From positions 1-64,000 of the forward strand of contig JALKBU010000106.1 in the NCBI GenBank assembly GCA_023091735.1: a stretch of DNA of 64,000 nt. Direction: 5' to 3'. Under the pieces are notes generated by a model that was not told where the DNA came from, made no database searches, and saw only the letters and a program-made list of their open reading frames with translations. Origin of the DNA: Trichomonas tenax. Lineage: Eukaryota; Parabasalia; Trichomonadida; Trichomonadidae. This document shows, in pieces, positions 28,664 through 40,600 of this stretch (its first letter is position 1; the number at the start of each line of letters is the position of its first letter). The translations under genes and the position numbers were made by a program.

Positions 28664-30208
28664 ATGAAACCCGAAGACATTTGCGCACTTTTCCTTGCGT
28701 CATCGTTCATAGAATTTGTTGATGAGATGGACGATGCGACAAACCTCGAAATTATGACGGATTTCCTCAAAATCTGCGAAGCTTCGCGTCATCAAGATAT
28801 TTCTTTCGGACATTTCAAGAATATCATTGAAAATTCTTCAGAAAATGTACAAAATTCATATCAGAACTACGTTGCACTATTTTTGAAATCTTATATAATG
28901 GTTGTGAAAGAAATAAATGAATTAATGAACCGAATAAAGGTCAGCGTTCAGTCTCCACTTGGAATTATTGTTTACAACAACCTTCATAATCTTGATGTGA
29001 CTCCAATTTTCTCTGTCGCCAAAATAACAGCGAATTTTATGAATTGGATATCAAATAATGAAATAAACCCAATTCCTCTGCTTCTAGAGCCAGATTATCT
29101 ATTCAACAAAAAACCACTCCCTACAATTTTGTCTCCATTCCCTTCATATCCAATACCAACGCAAAATGATGAAGAATTTGAGCAGCTTTTACGGAAATAC
29201 AGCGATAAGTCTCCACAAGCACTACTTTATCTCGCTATTAAACACTCAAATGAACGAAAAACATCACTTGCTCTTGAAGAAGCTTCTTCATTATGCTTGA
29301 GTATGTCTAAATCAAGTGACGAGAGTATAAGGAGTCGTTCCTCAGTGGCCTTATCGCAAATATACAATGAAATCGGTCTAAAAGACGATTCTGTTCTTGC
29401 AATTAACGAATCAATTGATGGAGCTAAAAATTTAGACGATCCATCAATTCTTTCATCAGCCGTCGCCATGAAGGCCATTCTCGAAGACACACCTGAGCTC
29501 TGGAAGCACGCAGCGAATCTTGCAGATCCACATCCTCAATCAACAGTTCATGCAGCTTTATCTGAGGAAAATGGACTCGCTAAGGCACTGAAAACAAAGT
29601 GGCCATATGTTGCTGCATCTGTTTACACTTCATTAGGCAAAGAAGATTCATCTCGATTTGCTGAATGTCTGCCTCCAAATTCACAGTATCTTCCACTTGT
29701 TGTTGAATCATTAGTTTCATCGGGAAAGTGGAAAGAAGCAGCAAGCATTTTAATGCAATTTGATATTGGATTTACTGAAGTTCGAGCAACTTCCATTGCA
29801 TTCTGTGCCTTGTTTAGCGATGTATGCGGATTTACTGAATCTAGCGAGTTTTATAGAGATGAACTTAATGAAATTTTGCAAATTGATGTTGGACACTTTT
29901 CTGATGTCAAGAAATGTCTGAAAAGAACCGCTGATATGTGGAGGACCAATGTTGCTGATGAGAACATCATTGCTTCCAGAAATATTTTAATTGCTGCAAA
30001 ATGGGTTACAAACAACGCCAACACAGCAGAAAAAGTTGCATCAGCGGCAAAATTTGTGAATAACGTCCATGCATATTCTCTGATTCCAATATTAATTGAA
30101 AAATCTCAAAAATATGGAATTGAAGTTCATCTAAGTTCTACCCGCACTGAACTTGACACGCTTGATTATGAGCAGATGATAAAAAGAATTAGCTGTTTGT
30201 GTGAATAA
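28664..30208 (+). CDS. APC5-like anaphase-promoting complex subunit (probable)
   Basis: A 514-residue all-helical protein. The N-terminal ~150 residues are a helical domain ending in a Pro-rich linker. At ~168-275 there is a TPR-like region of the APC5 type: ALLYLAIKHSNERKTSLALEEASSLCLSMS, then ALSQIYNEIGLKDDSVLAINESIDGAKNL, resembling the layout of APC5 where the conserved TPR box begins near a NLA.LH.R....A..AL.EAI pattern. More helical hairpins follow to the end. In the anaphase-promoting complex, APC5 is a platform subunit of the E3 ligase that drives mitotic exit. Length is shorter than animal APC5 (~750). The assignment rests on the TPR box alone; another TPR protein is possible. Confidence 0.5.
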   Translation: MKPEDICALFLASSFIEFVDEMDDATNLEIMTDFLKICEASRHQDISFGHFKNIIENSSENVQNSYQNYVALFLKSYIMVVKEINELMNRIKVSVQSPLGIIVYNNLHNLDVTPIFSVAKITANFMNWISNNEINPIPLLLEPDYLFNKKPLPTILSPFPSYPIPTQNDEEFEQLLRKYSDKSPQALLYLAIKHSNERKTSLALEEASSLCLSMSKSSDESIRSRSSVALSQIYNEIGLKDDSVLAINESIDGAKNLDDPSILSSAVAMKAILEDTPELWKHAANLADPHPQSTVHAALSEENGLAKALKTKWPYVAASVYTSLGKEDSSRFAECLPPNSQYLPLVVESLVSSGKWKEAASILMQFDIGFTEVRATSIAFCALFSDVCGFTESSEFYRDELNEILQIDVGHFSDVKKCLKRTADMWRTNVADENIIASRNILIAAKWVTNNANTAEKVASAAKFVNNVHAYSLIPILIEKSQKYGIEVHLSSTRTELDTLDYEQMIKRISCLCE

Positions 30209-31678
30209 ATATTTAAAATGTATATATATTTTTACATTATTTAATACATTAGAAGGCATAAAGCAATTCAATTAAAGTTCATTTTTAGTATAAAAGAAAT
30301 ATATCATCGTTATAAATTTAAATTTCGGTTTGGAATCTAATTTTGCAAATGACGCAACTACTTATAACATCATATTTTGAGTATATAAATTGAATTATAT
30401 GTCCATATTATTAAATTTGTTTTAAAATATTCAACTCAACATTGCAATTTGTTGATCTATAAACATAAATTATTCACATTAATAAAAAATCATTATTGTG
30501 ATTGATTGATGAAGCTGAAATTGTATTATAACAATAGATTCGTATAGAATATTTGTTATCTTTATCATTGATTAATTTTATAACTTGTTTATATTAGTAA
30601 CATATTTAAAAGGAATATTTAAATCTATGATTAAAGTATTTGATATGTTATTAGTTCACATACAAGAAAATATTGAAAATAAAAATAATCTTTAATATTC
30701 AAGGGCATATATATGAAAACTATTTTTGTTTGACCCATAAAGTGATTTTATATTGTTGGAATTGAAAAAGATTATAAATATATTGATTCATGAAAAAAAA
30801 TAAACATTTTTCATGCATATACAGCAGGAACATTTAATTCGTTTTCATTATATATAAATCTCTCGTCATCAATGCATTTGGCTAAATAAATGTTTGAATT
30901 TATTTGTATAAGATAATGAATAGTCGATTTAATCCGTATTTAATGATTCTAAAATTTTTGAATGATTGAGTTATGCTGATTATTACCTTTATTAGTCCTA
31001 AAAACTAATCAAAATATGAAAATAATTTTGGAATTAATTGAAACAAAGACATTATTACGATATAATTGATATAACTGTTTTGCATAAAAAATATGAATTG
31101 ATGTACGCCAATATAAATCTTATATAATGCATTGTGAGGAAAAATATTAATTTAATCATTGAAAATAGTGTTTTTTAAAGTAAAATCATGATGGTAACAC
31201 CATGTGCTGATCAACGGCAATCAAAAAGTATCACAAAAACAATATATCATCGATAAAAACAAAAACTCATTTGCGATATTATTGACAATAGTTATTTTGA
31301 AGAAAAAACATTTTTCGAAACATATTCCAAACGTCCAAAAGACACCAAATTTCGTCAATCAAACGATTGGCCATATCACATCTTTTTTACAATTCCAAAA
31401 TTTTAAGATAATGTGGCTTTTCCCGCGAAAATAACTTTAATGGGTCCCAAAGATGCTATATACGACGTGCCAACATTCAGATTTTAGACGATATTTTAAA
31501 TTTTTCTCAAAAATTGTAAAATCAGGGTTTTTTGGACATATAGAGCCTATTTTATGTTTTTAAGCGAGAGAAATATTTGAGAGCAGTTAACAAAAAATTG
31601 AATATGTCAAATTAGCCGACCCTTCTCAATTTTGAGAAAGAAATAATTCATTCATTTTTTCATCTTTCGTGGAATACC
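30209..31678. other. AT-rich intergenic DNA
   Basis: About 1.5 kb of very AT-rich DNA. Short frames here (for example 31204-31434, which has no ATG start) look like chance. I see no RNA gene. An Inr-like TCATTT (31652-31657) closes the region. Confidence 0.55.
31652..31657 (+). promoter_or_regulatory. Inr-like start site for R2R3 Myb gene
   Basis: TCATTT with the A 25 nt before the ATG at 31679. A second TCATCTTT, 17 nt before the ATG, is a weaker alternative. Confidence 0.45.
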
Positions 31679-32104
31679 ATGTCAAGCGTATACAACAGAT
31701 TCGATGAGAGGGACGACAACAAGCTGAGGGAGCTTGTAAGACAGTACGGCGACAGCAACTGGAAGTTAATCGCTTCTAAGATGCCAGGAAGGAACAAAAG
31801 GCAGTGCAGAGACAGGTGGATGAGGTACTTGGCCCCCACAGTCAACCACTCTCCATGGTCCCAACAGGAGGACGATTTGTTGATGAATTTGGTCCCAAAG
31901 ATGTATCCAAAATGGAGAGAGATCTCAAAGTACTTCGATGGAAGAAATGATATACAGACAAAGAACAGATATAAAGTGATCTGCAACAGGATCAAAAATG
32001 AAGCGCCAACAGTTGTTAATCCAATTCCAACTTTCGACGTCTTAGATAGCTTCGAAATTGAGGATAGCTTTGGACTTTTCGACGAATTTTGTACTATTGA
32101 ATAA
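31679..32104 (+). CDS. R2R3 Myb transcription factor
   Basis: A 141-residue protein made almost entirely of two Myb repeats. R2: DERDDNKLRELVRQYGDSNWKLIASKMPGRNKRQCRDRWMRYLAP. R3: HSPWSQQEDDLLMNLVPKMYPKWREISKYFDGRNDIQTKNRYKVI. The recognition helices carry the usual RQCRDRW and KNRY. The short C-terminus is acidic and aromatic (FDVLDSFEIEDSFGLFDEF), plausibly an activation or partner segment. Trichomonad Myb proteins of this size are known to bind core-promoter and iron-response elements (TvMyb family). Its GC content is above that of the flanks. The stop overlaps a TAAA. Confidence 0.9.
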   Translation: MSSVYNRFDERDDNKLRELVRQYGDSNWKLIASKMPGRNKRQCRDRWMRYLAPTVNHSPWSQQEDDLLMNLVPKMYPKWREISKYFDGRNDIQTKNRYKVICNRIKNEAPTVVNPIPTFDVLDSFEIEDSFGLFDEFCTIE

Positions 32105-32648
32105 ATTTGTATGTATTTGATTTAAAAATTCAATCCATTTTATTGATTTAAATACACATTTTTGGATTAATAATTGTTTTTAACATTTTTAGCAATATAA
32201 AACCACTATCTAAGTCATGACAAAGTGAACTATATCTGTTTTGCACATTTATACACTTTATAAATTTTCTCAAAATATATCTCGAACATATTCTATTTAT
32301 TATATAATCCATACATTAGCATCATGCAGTGCTATATGAACATATATAGCTTTTTGATATATAATTAATTAATAAAGTCATCTTTTTCATATCTCGTGAT
32401 TATGACTGCAATGACATATTTCTGATTATACAATTGCTAACACGGATTGATTATAGCAATTTTACATCATCATACCATGTGAAAAAATGATTTATTTGTT
32501 GAATTATAAAATATTTGTTACTTTATCAATGATAAGAAAGCAAACGAATATGGATTCAGCAACAAAGATCAAAAATATGTTATCTCAATTATATCATAAA
32601 GAGAATTCATAACAAATTTTATTCGAATAAAATAAAAATTAAAACAAA
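32105..32648. other. Intergenic DNA between convergent genes
   Basis: A 544-bp AT-rich spacer. I see nothing in it. Confidence 0.6.
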
Positions 32649-33962
32649 TTAAGTTAAAAGTGGAGATATTGGGATTTGCTTTCCATCATTGATGCTTCCA
32701 AGATCGCCAACAAACGAAAATCCGTAGAATTGGTTACTTCTGATTGAATTTGGCGGTGTTGCAAGCGAGTCGCATGGTGTTTCGATTGTGAACTGAGAAT
32801 CGAAGTTATCAGGGATTCTTTTGTCATCGACAATTGGAACAAAATCTGGCTTTATCTGCTTATTAAGAAGTGCATTGAAGTCCAAGTGATTCCAGAACCT
32901 GTGTTCCTTCATCTGATCGAATGTCGCTCTCGCTGTCGGGTCTTTAGTCAAGAAGTGAGAGACAAAATCGACAATGATTGGATCAGCGTTCGGCGGGAAA
33001 TAAGGATTTTCAACCTCAATTCTTGTGAAGATGCGACTCTTATTGTTGTCGTAGAACGGCGTCTGACCAAAACACATCTCATAGACTAAGCATCCATAGG
33101 ACCACCAATCAATAGCGAAAGAGTAGTCTTCTTTCCTGATTATTTCGGGCGCTATGTATTCAGCTGTGCCACAGAATGTGTTCGTCGTTGAGTCGTTCGA
33201 AGTATCTTTCGCCAAACCAAAATCTGTTAACTTGATGTGTCCTTCTTCGTCCAAAAGGACATTTTCAGGCTTCAAATCTCTGTAAATTACACCCTGCGAG
33301 TGCAAATGCGACAAAGCTAAGCCAATCTCGCCTACGTAAAATCTTGCCTCTTTTATCGGCAGCGGGCCTTTCTTTTGGAGATATCTGAACAGTTCACCAC
33401 CGGGAACATATTCCAGGCCGAGATAGAATTTGGTCAATGATTGAAAAGCGAAAGATAAACTTACAATAAATGGGTGCTTAATCTTCATTAAAACGTTTTT
33501 CTCTCTGAAAGCTGTGTGCACTTTGTGCTGCTTAACGAGCCTCGCCTTGTGGATTGACTTTATCGCGTATAATTCCTTTCCTCCTCGCTTTTGGCACAAC
33601 ATAACCTTCCCGTAGAATCCTCTTCCCAGGACTGAGTATATGATGAAGTCATCCATTGTCGTCGTGTGGTCTTGAATTGCTTGAGATTTAATTGCTAATA
33701 TCCATTCCATTACGATATCTTCTGTTTCAGCCTGCAATTGCAGTGGGGAATCGCCTGGTGACTCTATCTTGAACTTTATCGGCTCTTTGTCGAGCGGAAC
33801 AGCGACAGTTTGTGGACAAATTTGGATCTTTCTCTCGATAATCGGGTTATCTTTGCTTTTGTAGATTATAAACTCGCTGTCCTTAACCTCGCAATAGAAG
33901 GTAGTCCACATTCCGAAAAAAGCACCTTTGCGCTTCAGGAATCCGCTGTAATGACCGATCAT
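32649..33962 (-). CDS. Akt/PKB-like AGC protein kinase with N-terminal PH domain
   Basis: A 437-residue protein. Residues ~3-96 are a PH domain (GHYSGFLKRKGAFFGMWTTFYCEV to MEWILAIKSQ). The kinase domain is ~106-360: LGRGFYGKVML, AIKSI, YRDLKPENVLL, DFGLAK and FCGTAEYIAPE, with the activation-loop Thr in TNTFCGTAEY. The AGC tail contains a turn-motif-like TPCDSLATPP and a hydrophobic motif FYGFSF (412-417). Domain order and length match PKB/Akt. By family the PH domain would bind phosphoinositides and recruit the kinase to membrane, with phosphorylation of activation loop and hydrophobic motif by upstream kinases. Confidence 0.93.
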   Translation of the reverse strand: MIGHYSGFLKRKGAFFGMWTTFYCEVKDSEFIIYKSKDNPIIERKIQICPQTVAVPLDKEPIKFKIESPGDSPLQLQAETEDIVMEWILAIKSQAIQDHTTTMDDFIIYSVLGRGFYGKVMLCQKRGGKELYAIKSIHKARLVKQHKVHTAFREKNVLMKIKHPFIVSLSFAFQSLTKFYLGLEYVPGGELFRYLQKKGPLPIKEARFYVGEIGLALSHLHSQGVIYRDLKPENVLLDEEGHIKLTDFGLAKDTSNDSTTNTFCGTAEYIAPEIIRKEDYSFAIDWWSYGCLVYEMCFGQTPFYDNNKSRIFTRIEVENPYFPPNADPIIVDFVSHFLTKDPTARATFDQMKEHRFWNHLDFNALLNKQIKPDFVPIVDDKRIPDNFDSQFTIETPCDSLATPPNSIRSNQFYGFSFVGDLGSINDGKQIPISPLLT

Positions 33963-34612
33963 GATAAAAAAATAACCAAAAATTGCAATCTTTAAGCGTG
34001 AGGTATCACTGTACCGTATTGATCACGTCTATCCTGTTTTGGAGAGCTCTATTGAAATTTTCGAGATTGAGAGATTGTTCGGCCATCGATTGAAAAGAAA
34101 TAAACAACCTATGCTTATTATGATATGTAGAGCCCAAAAAACTAAAAATTTGAAAATGAACAAAATTTATTCTTCAAAATTGATGGGGTGAAAATGGTAG
34201 ACCTACTGCAATAAGCTGTAATTGTAGCCAAAATATTAATGAAAAACCACGTCTATCTCGATAGTTTACTGATCAATATCATGATTTTGTTTGATATTTC
34301 GATTTACTTAAAGACAGTCTATCATATATATAATTATATGTAATTTTACATATATAAAAGATATTTACAAAAAATTGGTTGAATGTAATCTCAATATTGT
34401 TAGTAAAAAATCAATTACAAAACCATAAGAGAATGAAATCATAATTGATGTTGAAATTGACGATGAGAGCAAATGTTAATAAATTTTCAAAATATGTGAT
34501 TGGCCAGGAACACAGACAAAACTGTTAAGTTTAAAACTGAAAATTAAAGAAACTAAATGATAAAATGTTAAATATTTTATGATAGGTATAATTTACGAAA
34601 TTCCAACAGATT
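33963..34612. other. AT-rich intergenic DNA 5' of tRNA-Ile
   Basis: A 650-bp spacer shared by the kinase promoter (minus strand) and the tRNA gene. I found no frame, repeat or further RNA gene. Confidence 0.55.
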
Positions 34613-34685
34613 GGTTTCGTAGCTCAGTAGGTAGAGCGTAGTGCTGATAACGCTAAGGTCTTGGGTTCGAGCCCCAGCGGAACCA
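34613..34685 (+). tRNA. tRNA-Ile (anticodon GAU)
   Basis: 73 nt folding into a complete cloverleaf. Acceptor GGTTTCG/CGGAACC with one G-U pair; D arm GCTC...GAGC; anticodon stem TAGTG/CGCTA around loop CTGATAA with anticodon GAT at 34646-34648; T arm with GTTCGAG; discriminator A. A six-T run follows at once (34686-34691). No intron. Eukaryotes more often use AAU (inosine) for Ile, so the GAU anticodon is worth noting. Confidence 0.93.
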
Positions 34686-34691
34686 TTTTTT
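34686..34691 (+). terminator. RNA polymerase III T-tract terminator
   Basis: Six T residues directly after the tRNA-Ile discriminator base. Confidence 0.7.
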
Positions 34692-35052
34692 AAAATTTTT
34701 GATTCCTGATCTTATATTTTTCATCTAGAGTTTTTAACTTTTTACTTAACATTAAACCTCTTCCAACAGAATATGTGGGAAGGTGTTTTTCGTTCTGAAT
34801 GAGTAAATTTCAAATTTCAATAAATTAATGCAATTTGCTTCTTTTGAATTTGTATTGCCATCAATTTACCTTTAACCTTTTATACCTTGGCCACATAGAT
34901 AACATTTTTCAACTCTTTTCGACTCTATTTTCATTTTCGAATTTTTGCTTCATATTTTCGATTGGATCCCCTATTTATGCTTATATTTTTGTTTTTAGTC
35001 GATTGTTGATGACTCGGAAATTTCTATTAATTTTAAAAATTCACTTTTGATC
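34692..35052. other. Spacer between tRNA-Ile and prominin-like gene
   Basis: About 360 bp. The only open frame starts at TTG and appears to be chance. An Inr-like TCACTT lies at 35041-35046. Confidence 0.5.
35041..35046 (+). promoter_or_regulatory. Inr-like start site for prominin-like gene
   Basis: TCACTT with the A 10 nt before the ATG at 35053. It supports that ATG as the ancestral start. Confidence 0.5.
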
Positions 35053-37548
35053 ATGAAAAAAATGACATATTTTAAGGTTTGGGATACGGGACCGATAAGT
35101 TTTTGCATCCCCAATACTTTGGGAAAAAGTGGGATCTATACGTCGAACTTACTAATTAATGCAATATATAGTATTATAGTTACCGTGTTGGAATATGCAA
35201 TTTCAAAGTTTTCTGAGATTGTTCCAAAATCTTTTTTTTCAGATGTAGGACTAAGTTCAAAGTCTCTCCCAACTGCCAGAACTTTGGACATTCCTGCCCA
35301 TCCTTGGTACAAATTAACCCTCATTATTCCCAAACTTTTGGCCATGATTCCATATTTGGGGTTATCAGAAAACGATCTCGATCTTACTATCGTCGCAAAC
35401 ACAATAAAAAACAATTTCAATAGTGGATTCCACATCTCAGACTCAATCCATCGAAGATTTTTGGAAGAAATTTAACAACAGTGCCAGTTCCTGTTGATAA
35501 CCCGACAACAATTAGCAACAAGACAGCAACGAGTGAAGAAGTGAGAAAATCAGCTCTTCCTGATATTGTTCAATACTTTACATTATCATCTTTGACCGGT
35601 GATGGCCTCAATGAATCAGAGCTTTCAGAGTTTCTGAAGGAGGTGAACACGATCTTGTTCTCAAACTTATTCATGTTTTATTGGGTATTTTTCCTTTTGT
35701 TTTTTTTTATTATTTTCATCTTCATTCAGGGCCATTTTTGTTTGCCAAAGAAATACGTTCCCAGTGCGTCAGATACTTTATGGTGTCCTTGGGGCCTTGC
35801 GTGGATACTTTCAGGTAGTGGAGCAGTTATTATGATTATCGCACTCTTTGAGTTCAAATCACACGTGGAAGGTGAATTACATTTTTCAGTACCTTCTGGA
35901 CATCGGTGACTCAATTGTTCAAGGAATGGACAATATGATTAAAGCAATTGCAAAATTCACGGATAATAAGATGGAAAACTATTCTACATATGCTAATACA
36001 TTCAAGGAATTATATGCAGCTGCAAGAGGTAACTTATCTCCTTCTGCTGAAAGTTTTAAGACAAAATATAACAAAATGATTGACGAAACCAGAAGAATTA
36101 CGAAATTCAATGAAAAAATCGACAACATTCATCAGAAATCTCCAAATTCTGTACAAACAATCTTCAAAATCACAGTTAATGAATCATCAAAAGGAATTCT
36201 TGTCGTAAATGGCTCAAACCATTTCTTAAATGGTGCAAATGCTTCAATTGACAATGCAAAGCGTATCAACGAGCACAAAAACGTTTTAACAGACTTTTCT
36301 TCGACTTCTAAGATTTATCTCGGAAATCGTTCACTTGATTACTATATAAACATATCGAAAAAAGACGAAGTTTCACAGGTTCTCTTTGGTAATGTCGATG
36401 TTTTCTATAATTAGCTCTACATCATTGTTTTTTTTTTCATTTTTTGCTTTTATCTTTTAAGTTTGGATTTCTCATTTGATGATTTTGAGTGTCAACACTC
36501 GCATTTCGAGGTGCTTAGCGAAATATCCAACAATTTGCCCATCTTTCTTGCTTTTAGTTTATATTTTTTGCGGTATAATGTTCCACACCATTGGACTGTT
36601 TTTCTACGAGATTTATATTACATATGATCCAGTTATAGCAAATATCGCTACTGGAGCACTCAAAAACATTGGCTTTAGCAACATCACGATTCCTCCAATC
36701 AATATTTCTCTCGTTTCTGATGACTTATACGATGACTGCATCGTTTTCGAGTCGATAACAATTGACGAAATCACAGGAGACATGATCTCAAAGTGCAGGA
36801 AAGCAGTATATGGAACAAGCTTTTCGCAGGCTATTGAACTTTCAAGTATTCGCCATCCTTCATTTGAGAACACAATGGTTACATTCGCTGATAACTTAAA
36901 ATTTTCGAAAGTTTCAACATTTTACAGTGACAACATGAATTCGATTTTGTCGACATTGGAGAATGACACACTACGCGGCTTTATGGACTATGATTTCATC
37001 ACTGCAATCGATGCTTTCATGGAGACATTATCGCAAACAGAAAAGGACAAATTCAAGCAGATGTTGATGAATCAAAACAACTTTACAATTCTGGTGCTTC
37101 CACGCAATCAATAAAAGACGAGTCAACAAATCTTCTCACAAAATTCAACGAAACAAAGCTCCAGTATATTAATGCATCAAAGATTCTCATTGTTAATGTC
37201 TCTACTGTACTTCCAGGTGTTGTCGAGCGCCTTGCGAACGGCTTCGACTACTTCGATTACAAGGTATTCCCAGGCGTTCTGAACTACGTCAACAACTTCC
37301 TATTCGTTGATTTAGGACATTACGCTTACCGTCTTGATTTTACGATGACCCTTCAGGCTGTTTCATTGATCATTATGACCATTGTTGTTATTTATAGAAG
37401 AAAACAGTTAGTTTCAATATTCCAATCTCACGTAATGGCTTCAAATCAACGACCTAACAAGCACATTTATAGAAAGAACTGCGTTGATGATGACATTAAT
37501 TTATTGATTTCGTTCAAGGACAGGATTTCACACAATCTTGAACGGTAG
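35053..37548 (+). pseudogene. Frameshifted five-TM membrane protein, prominin-like topology
   Basis: Consecutive frames join into one ~830-codon protein: frame 1 (35053-35475), frame 0 (about 35463-35909), frame 1 (about 35880-36459, with TAG at 36412-36414), frame 2 (about 36470-37114), frame 1 (about 37085-37548). Order: N-terminal ecto part; TM1 (FYWVFFLLFFFIIFIFI); short Cys-containing loop (HFCLPKKY, LWCPWG); TM2 (ILSGSGAVIMIIALF); ~190-residue ecto loop; TM3 (IIVFFFIFCFYLL); short basic loop (RISRCLAKY); TM4 (FLLLVYIFCGIMFH); ~200-residue ecto loop with NIT/NIS glycosylation sites; TM5 (VSLIIMTIVVIY); cytoplasmic tail. This TM1-loop-TM2-large-TM3-loop-TM4-large-TM5 layout is that of prominins. 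Family assignment is by topology only. Confidence 0.6.
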
Positions 37549-37643
37549 TTTTATTTTTTTATCGTTAATTATTTTGTTTCAATATGATAATACATAAACA
37601 TATTTATTTCATGCATTATTAATATATAAATATAAAAAATAAT

Positions 37644-40600
37644 TTATAACAAATTCTTAACATAGTTATCTGCAATCTCTGGGTTAATATCCTTAATCTT
37701 CTGCAGTGCTTCTATAACAATCGGCATGTGGAGGCATAATCCTACTGGTTTTGCGAACTTCAGGGCGCTCGCCATGAACTTGACGAGCTGATCTCTGTCG
37801 CAGCATCCGATTTCCGCCATCTTAATGGCTGGTTTAAGTGCCCACAACGCGTGAGCTTCACTTGGGCATCTAACTTCGCACTTCATTTCCGCTAATAAGT
37901 TGATTAATGAAATACTGGCTTCTGTTTCAGAAAGCATCGTCATCACGAACTCAACGCATTCGCCAAGAAGCCAGGAACCAGCGAACACCTGAGGGGCCAT
38001 GAGAACAAGCTCAACATCCAAAATTGTTGGCTGCGCCATGTTCCTGAACACTTCACGCTGCTCGGCATTGAGTGTTTCGAGAATTCCTGGATCAAAGGCA
38101 ACCAAATGGTGAATGATTGGCATAAACTGCTCAAGAAGATCACCAGATTTGTCAGCAATGATTGGACCAATTAATTTGCCGAAAACATCGCGTGTTGACA
38201 TTGGAGCTAAGCTGACAACGCTCTGCAACAAAATGATGAACTCACAACCACGGTGCGCATCGTGCTCAATGACTTCAAGGAATGCATTGCACTGATCAAG
38301 AATGTGGTGTGCAAATGATGATTCAGCGGTGACTTTCGGAATTGGGATCGTTCTATCATATGGTCTTCGTGAAATGAAGTGAAGGATGTGTGGTTCTGGT
38401 TGTCCAACGAGCATCTTGAGAGTTTCGAGTGTTCTGTTTCTCACGTGGATGTCGTGGTGGAAAATTGTATCGTTTGAGTGATTGAAATAGAATGTGACAT
38501 CTGATGTCATCGCGATTTCATTTGTTCCACCAATTGGATTTGGAATTGCTGAGTTGACGATTGTCTGGACGCGTGGATGTGCATCAATCAAGTGCTCCAG
38601 CAAATCTGGACGTGTGTTAGCGACCATGACGAGTAGAGCCATGAAGTTGCTCGACATCTTCAAGCTGTCGACAATTCTGTTCAACATGTTGACATCCAAA
38701 AAGTTTGCGATGACTTCCGCAGACGATGGAGATTTTACAGCATCACAGAGAACTCGTGCAAGTTTATCGAATGCTGTGAAGTAAACGTTGCCTGTTGATC
38801 TCTGGACTTCTTTCTGCATATCCATCGTCAACAAGAGTGACATTGACATCAAAGCGACTTCTTCTTGCGACCATTCAACATTTAAGTTGTCGCAGCAGAA
38901 TGCAATGATGTCGAGAGCGAAGACCATTGCGCGCTTGTGTGTGCCGTAGTCAAGGCCTTGTAGGAGGGTCTTAATATGTTCTGTTGTATCGTTCAACATC
39001 GATATTGCATTCTTAACAGTTTCTTCGAGATATTCTGCGACATTATCACTAATCGAGAGAACGTTCGGGAACTGGTTTCCAAGGAGGTTCTTAATGTATT
39101 GGAAGAACACCTTGCAGCGATTGTAATCGTTCAAGATATACTTGGAGAGCATATCCGACCACTTAGCGAGATATTTCTCGTTAACCAAAGCGACTCTGAA
39201 GAACGTCCTGAAGATGATGTCAAGAGTCATATCAGTCTGTTCTTTCTGTAAAATCAAGTCTTCGACGTAGCTGATGAATTGGTGAGAATACAAACACTGT
39301 GCGGGCCAATATGTGTCATTATATTCATCGACGAAGACTTCCAAATCTGGATTAATCTGTGGCTTCAAGACCTCCTCGAGTCCGATCTTCTTGTAGAACA
39401 AAAGATATCCAGTCCACACTGTTTCACCAAGTTTGGGCTCGGATGCGCCGAAGCACCATGGGCCGAGATTTGCTGGATCAAAGTTAACAATATCCTGATC
39501 GTTGCAGAAGTACCAATCATTTCCTGATTCACTTCTAACGATGGCTGTGTAGTGACCTCTCTCTGCTTCACCTTCATGGACAACAACGCCAGAGAGTTGG
39601 TACTTTTCTGTCGATTCCGGTGGAGTTAATTCAACAGGGAACTGCAGTTCCTGTGTTAACTTGCTTCTCTCAAGGTTTGCGTATGTGTAGTCCCATCTCT
39701 CTAATTGCAAGACCATGTAGTTCGGCCAGCTTTCGACTCTGTTCCTTCTGCAAGCAGGAACGATTTCGCCGCTTTCGATTCTGTATCCACTGGAAATCTC
39801 TGAGTCTTCGAAGTACTTCTGGAAAGCTTCGTTAATATTCTTGAGGCCTTTGATCGCGAGTGTGATATAATAGAATGATTCAACACTTGTTGTAATGACT
39901 TCTCCTGTCTTAGAATTAAGGATATCGTTTCTGATTTTGCCGCAAAGTTGCTCGTTGATGACTTCTGGGTTTGGAATTTCTTTAGTTAATCTGTTGATGA
40001 CGAGATCGAAGAATTCGTGAGCATCTTGTTGCATGTTTGGCTCGAAGAACTCTGGAACCGTTTCTGTGAAGTTTGTGATCTTTAGAGGAGTGCCTCTTCC
40101 GTATCTGATCAATGTTAACAGGTTTCTCAGCTCCATAACGAAAGGAGTGAGTCCTGAACTTGGCATCGACAAAAGTGGTGCCATGATATTTGGCATTGCA
40201 ACCATGTTCTGCAAAACCGCGTTGATGTAGCAAGTTGTAGAGAAGTTAAGGAGACCAAGGCGACCACGTGGTGTGAAATCGTCTGAGAATGGTTGCAATG
40301 ATGTGGGTGTCTGTTTGAGTTTTTGAACGAATGCTGCAATGAACGGTAAAGCGTTTTCATTCCTGAGGAATTTATAAGCAGCAGTCCTTGATTCGTGTGT
40401 CTGAAGGAATGGATTCATGAATGATGCACATGTTGGCTGTGTGAATAATCTGTTGATAGTGAGTTGGATGGTTTCCTTCTTTGGCTCGATTAAATCCAAC
40501 AAACCAATGAATGTTTCATCGATGTCCCAAACTAAGTTCATCTCGAACTGCTTAAGATCACTATAGAAACTTTCGTATACTGTACTTGGAATATTAAACT

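Noticed and set aside
31204..31434. 76-codon plus-strand ORF
   Set aside because: No ATG at its start, AT-driven Lys/Asn/Phe composition and no family features.
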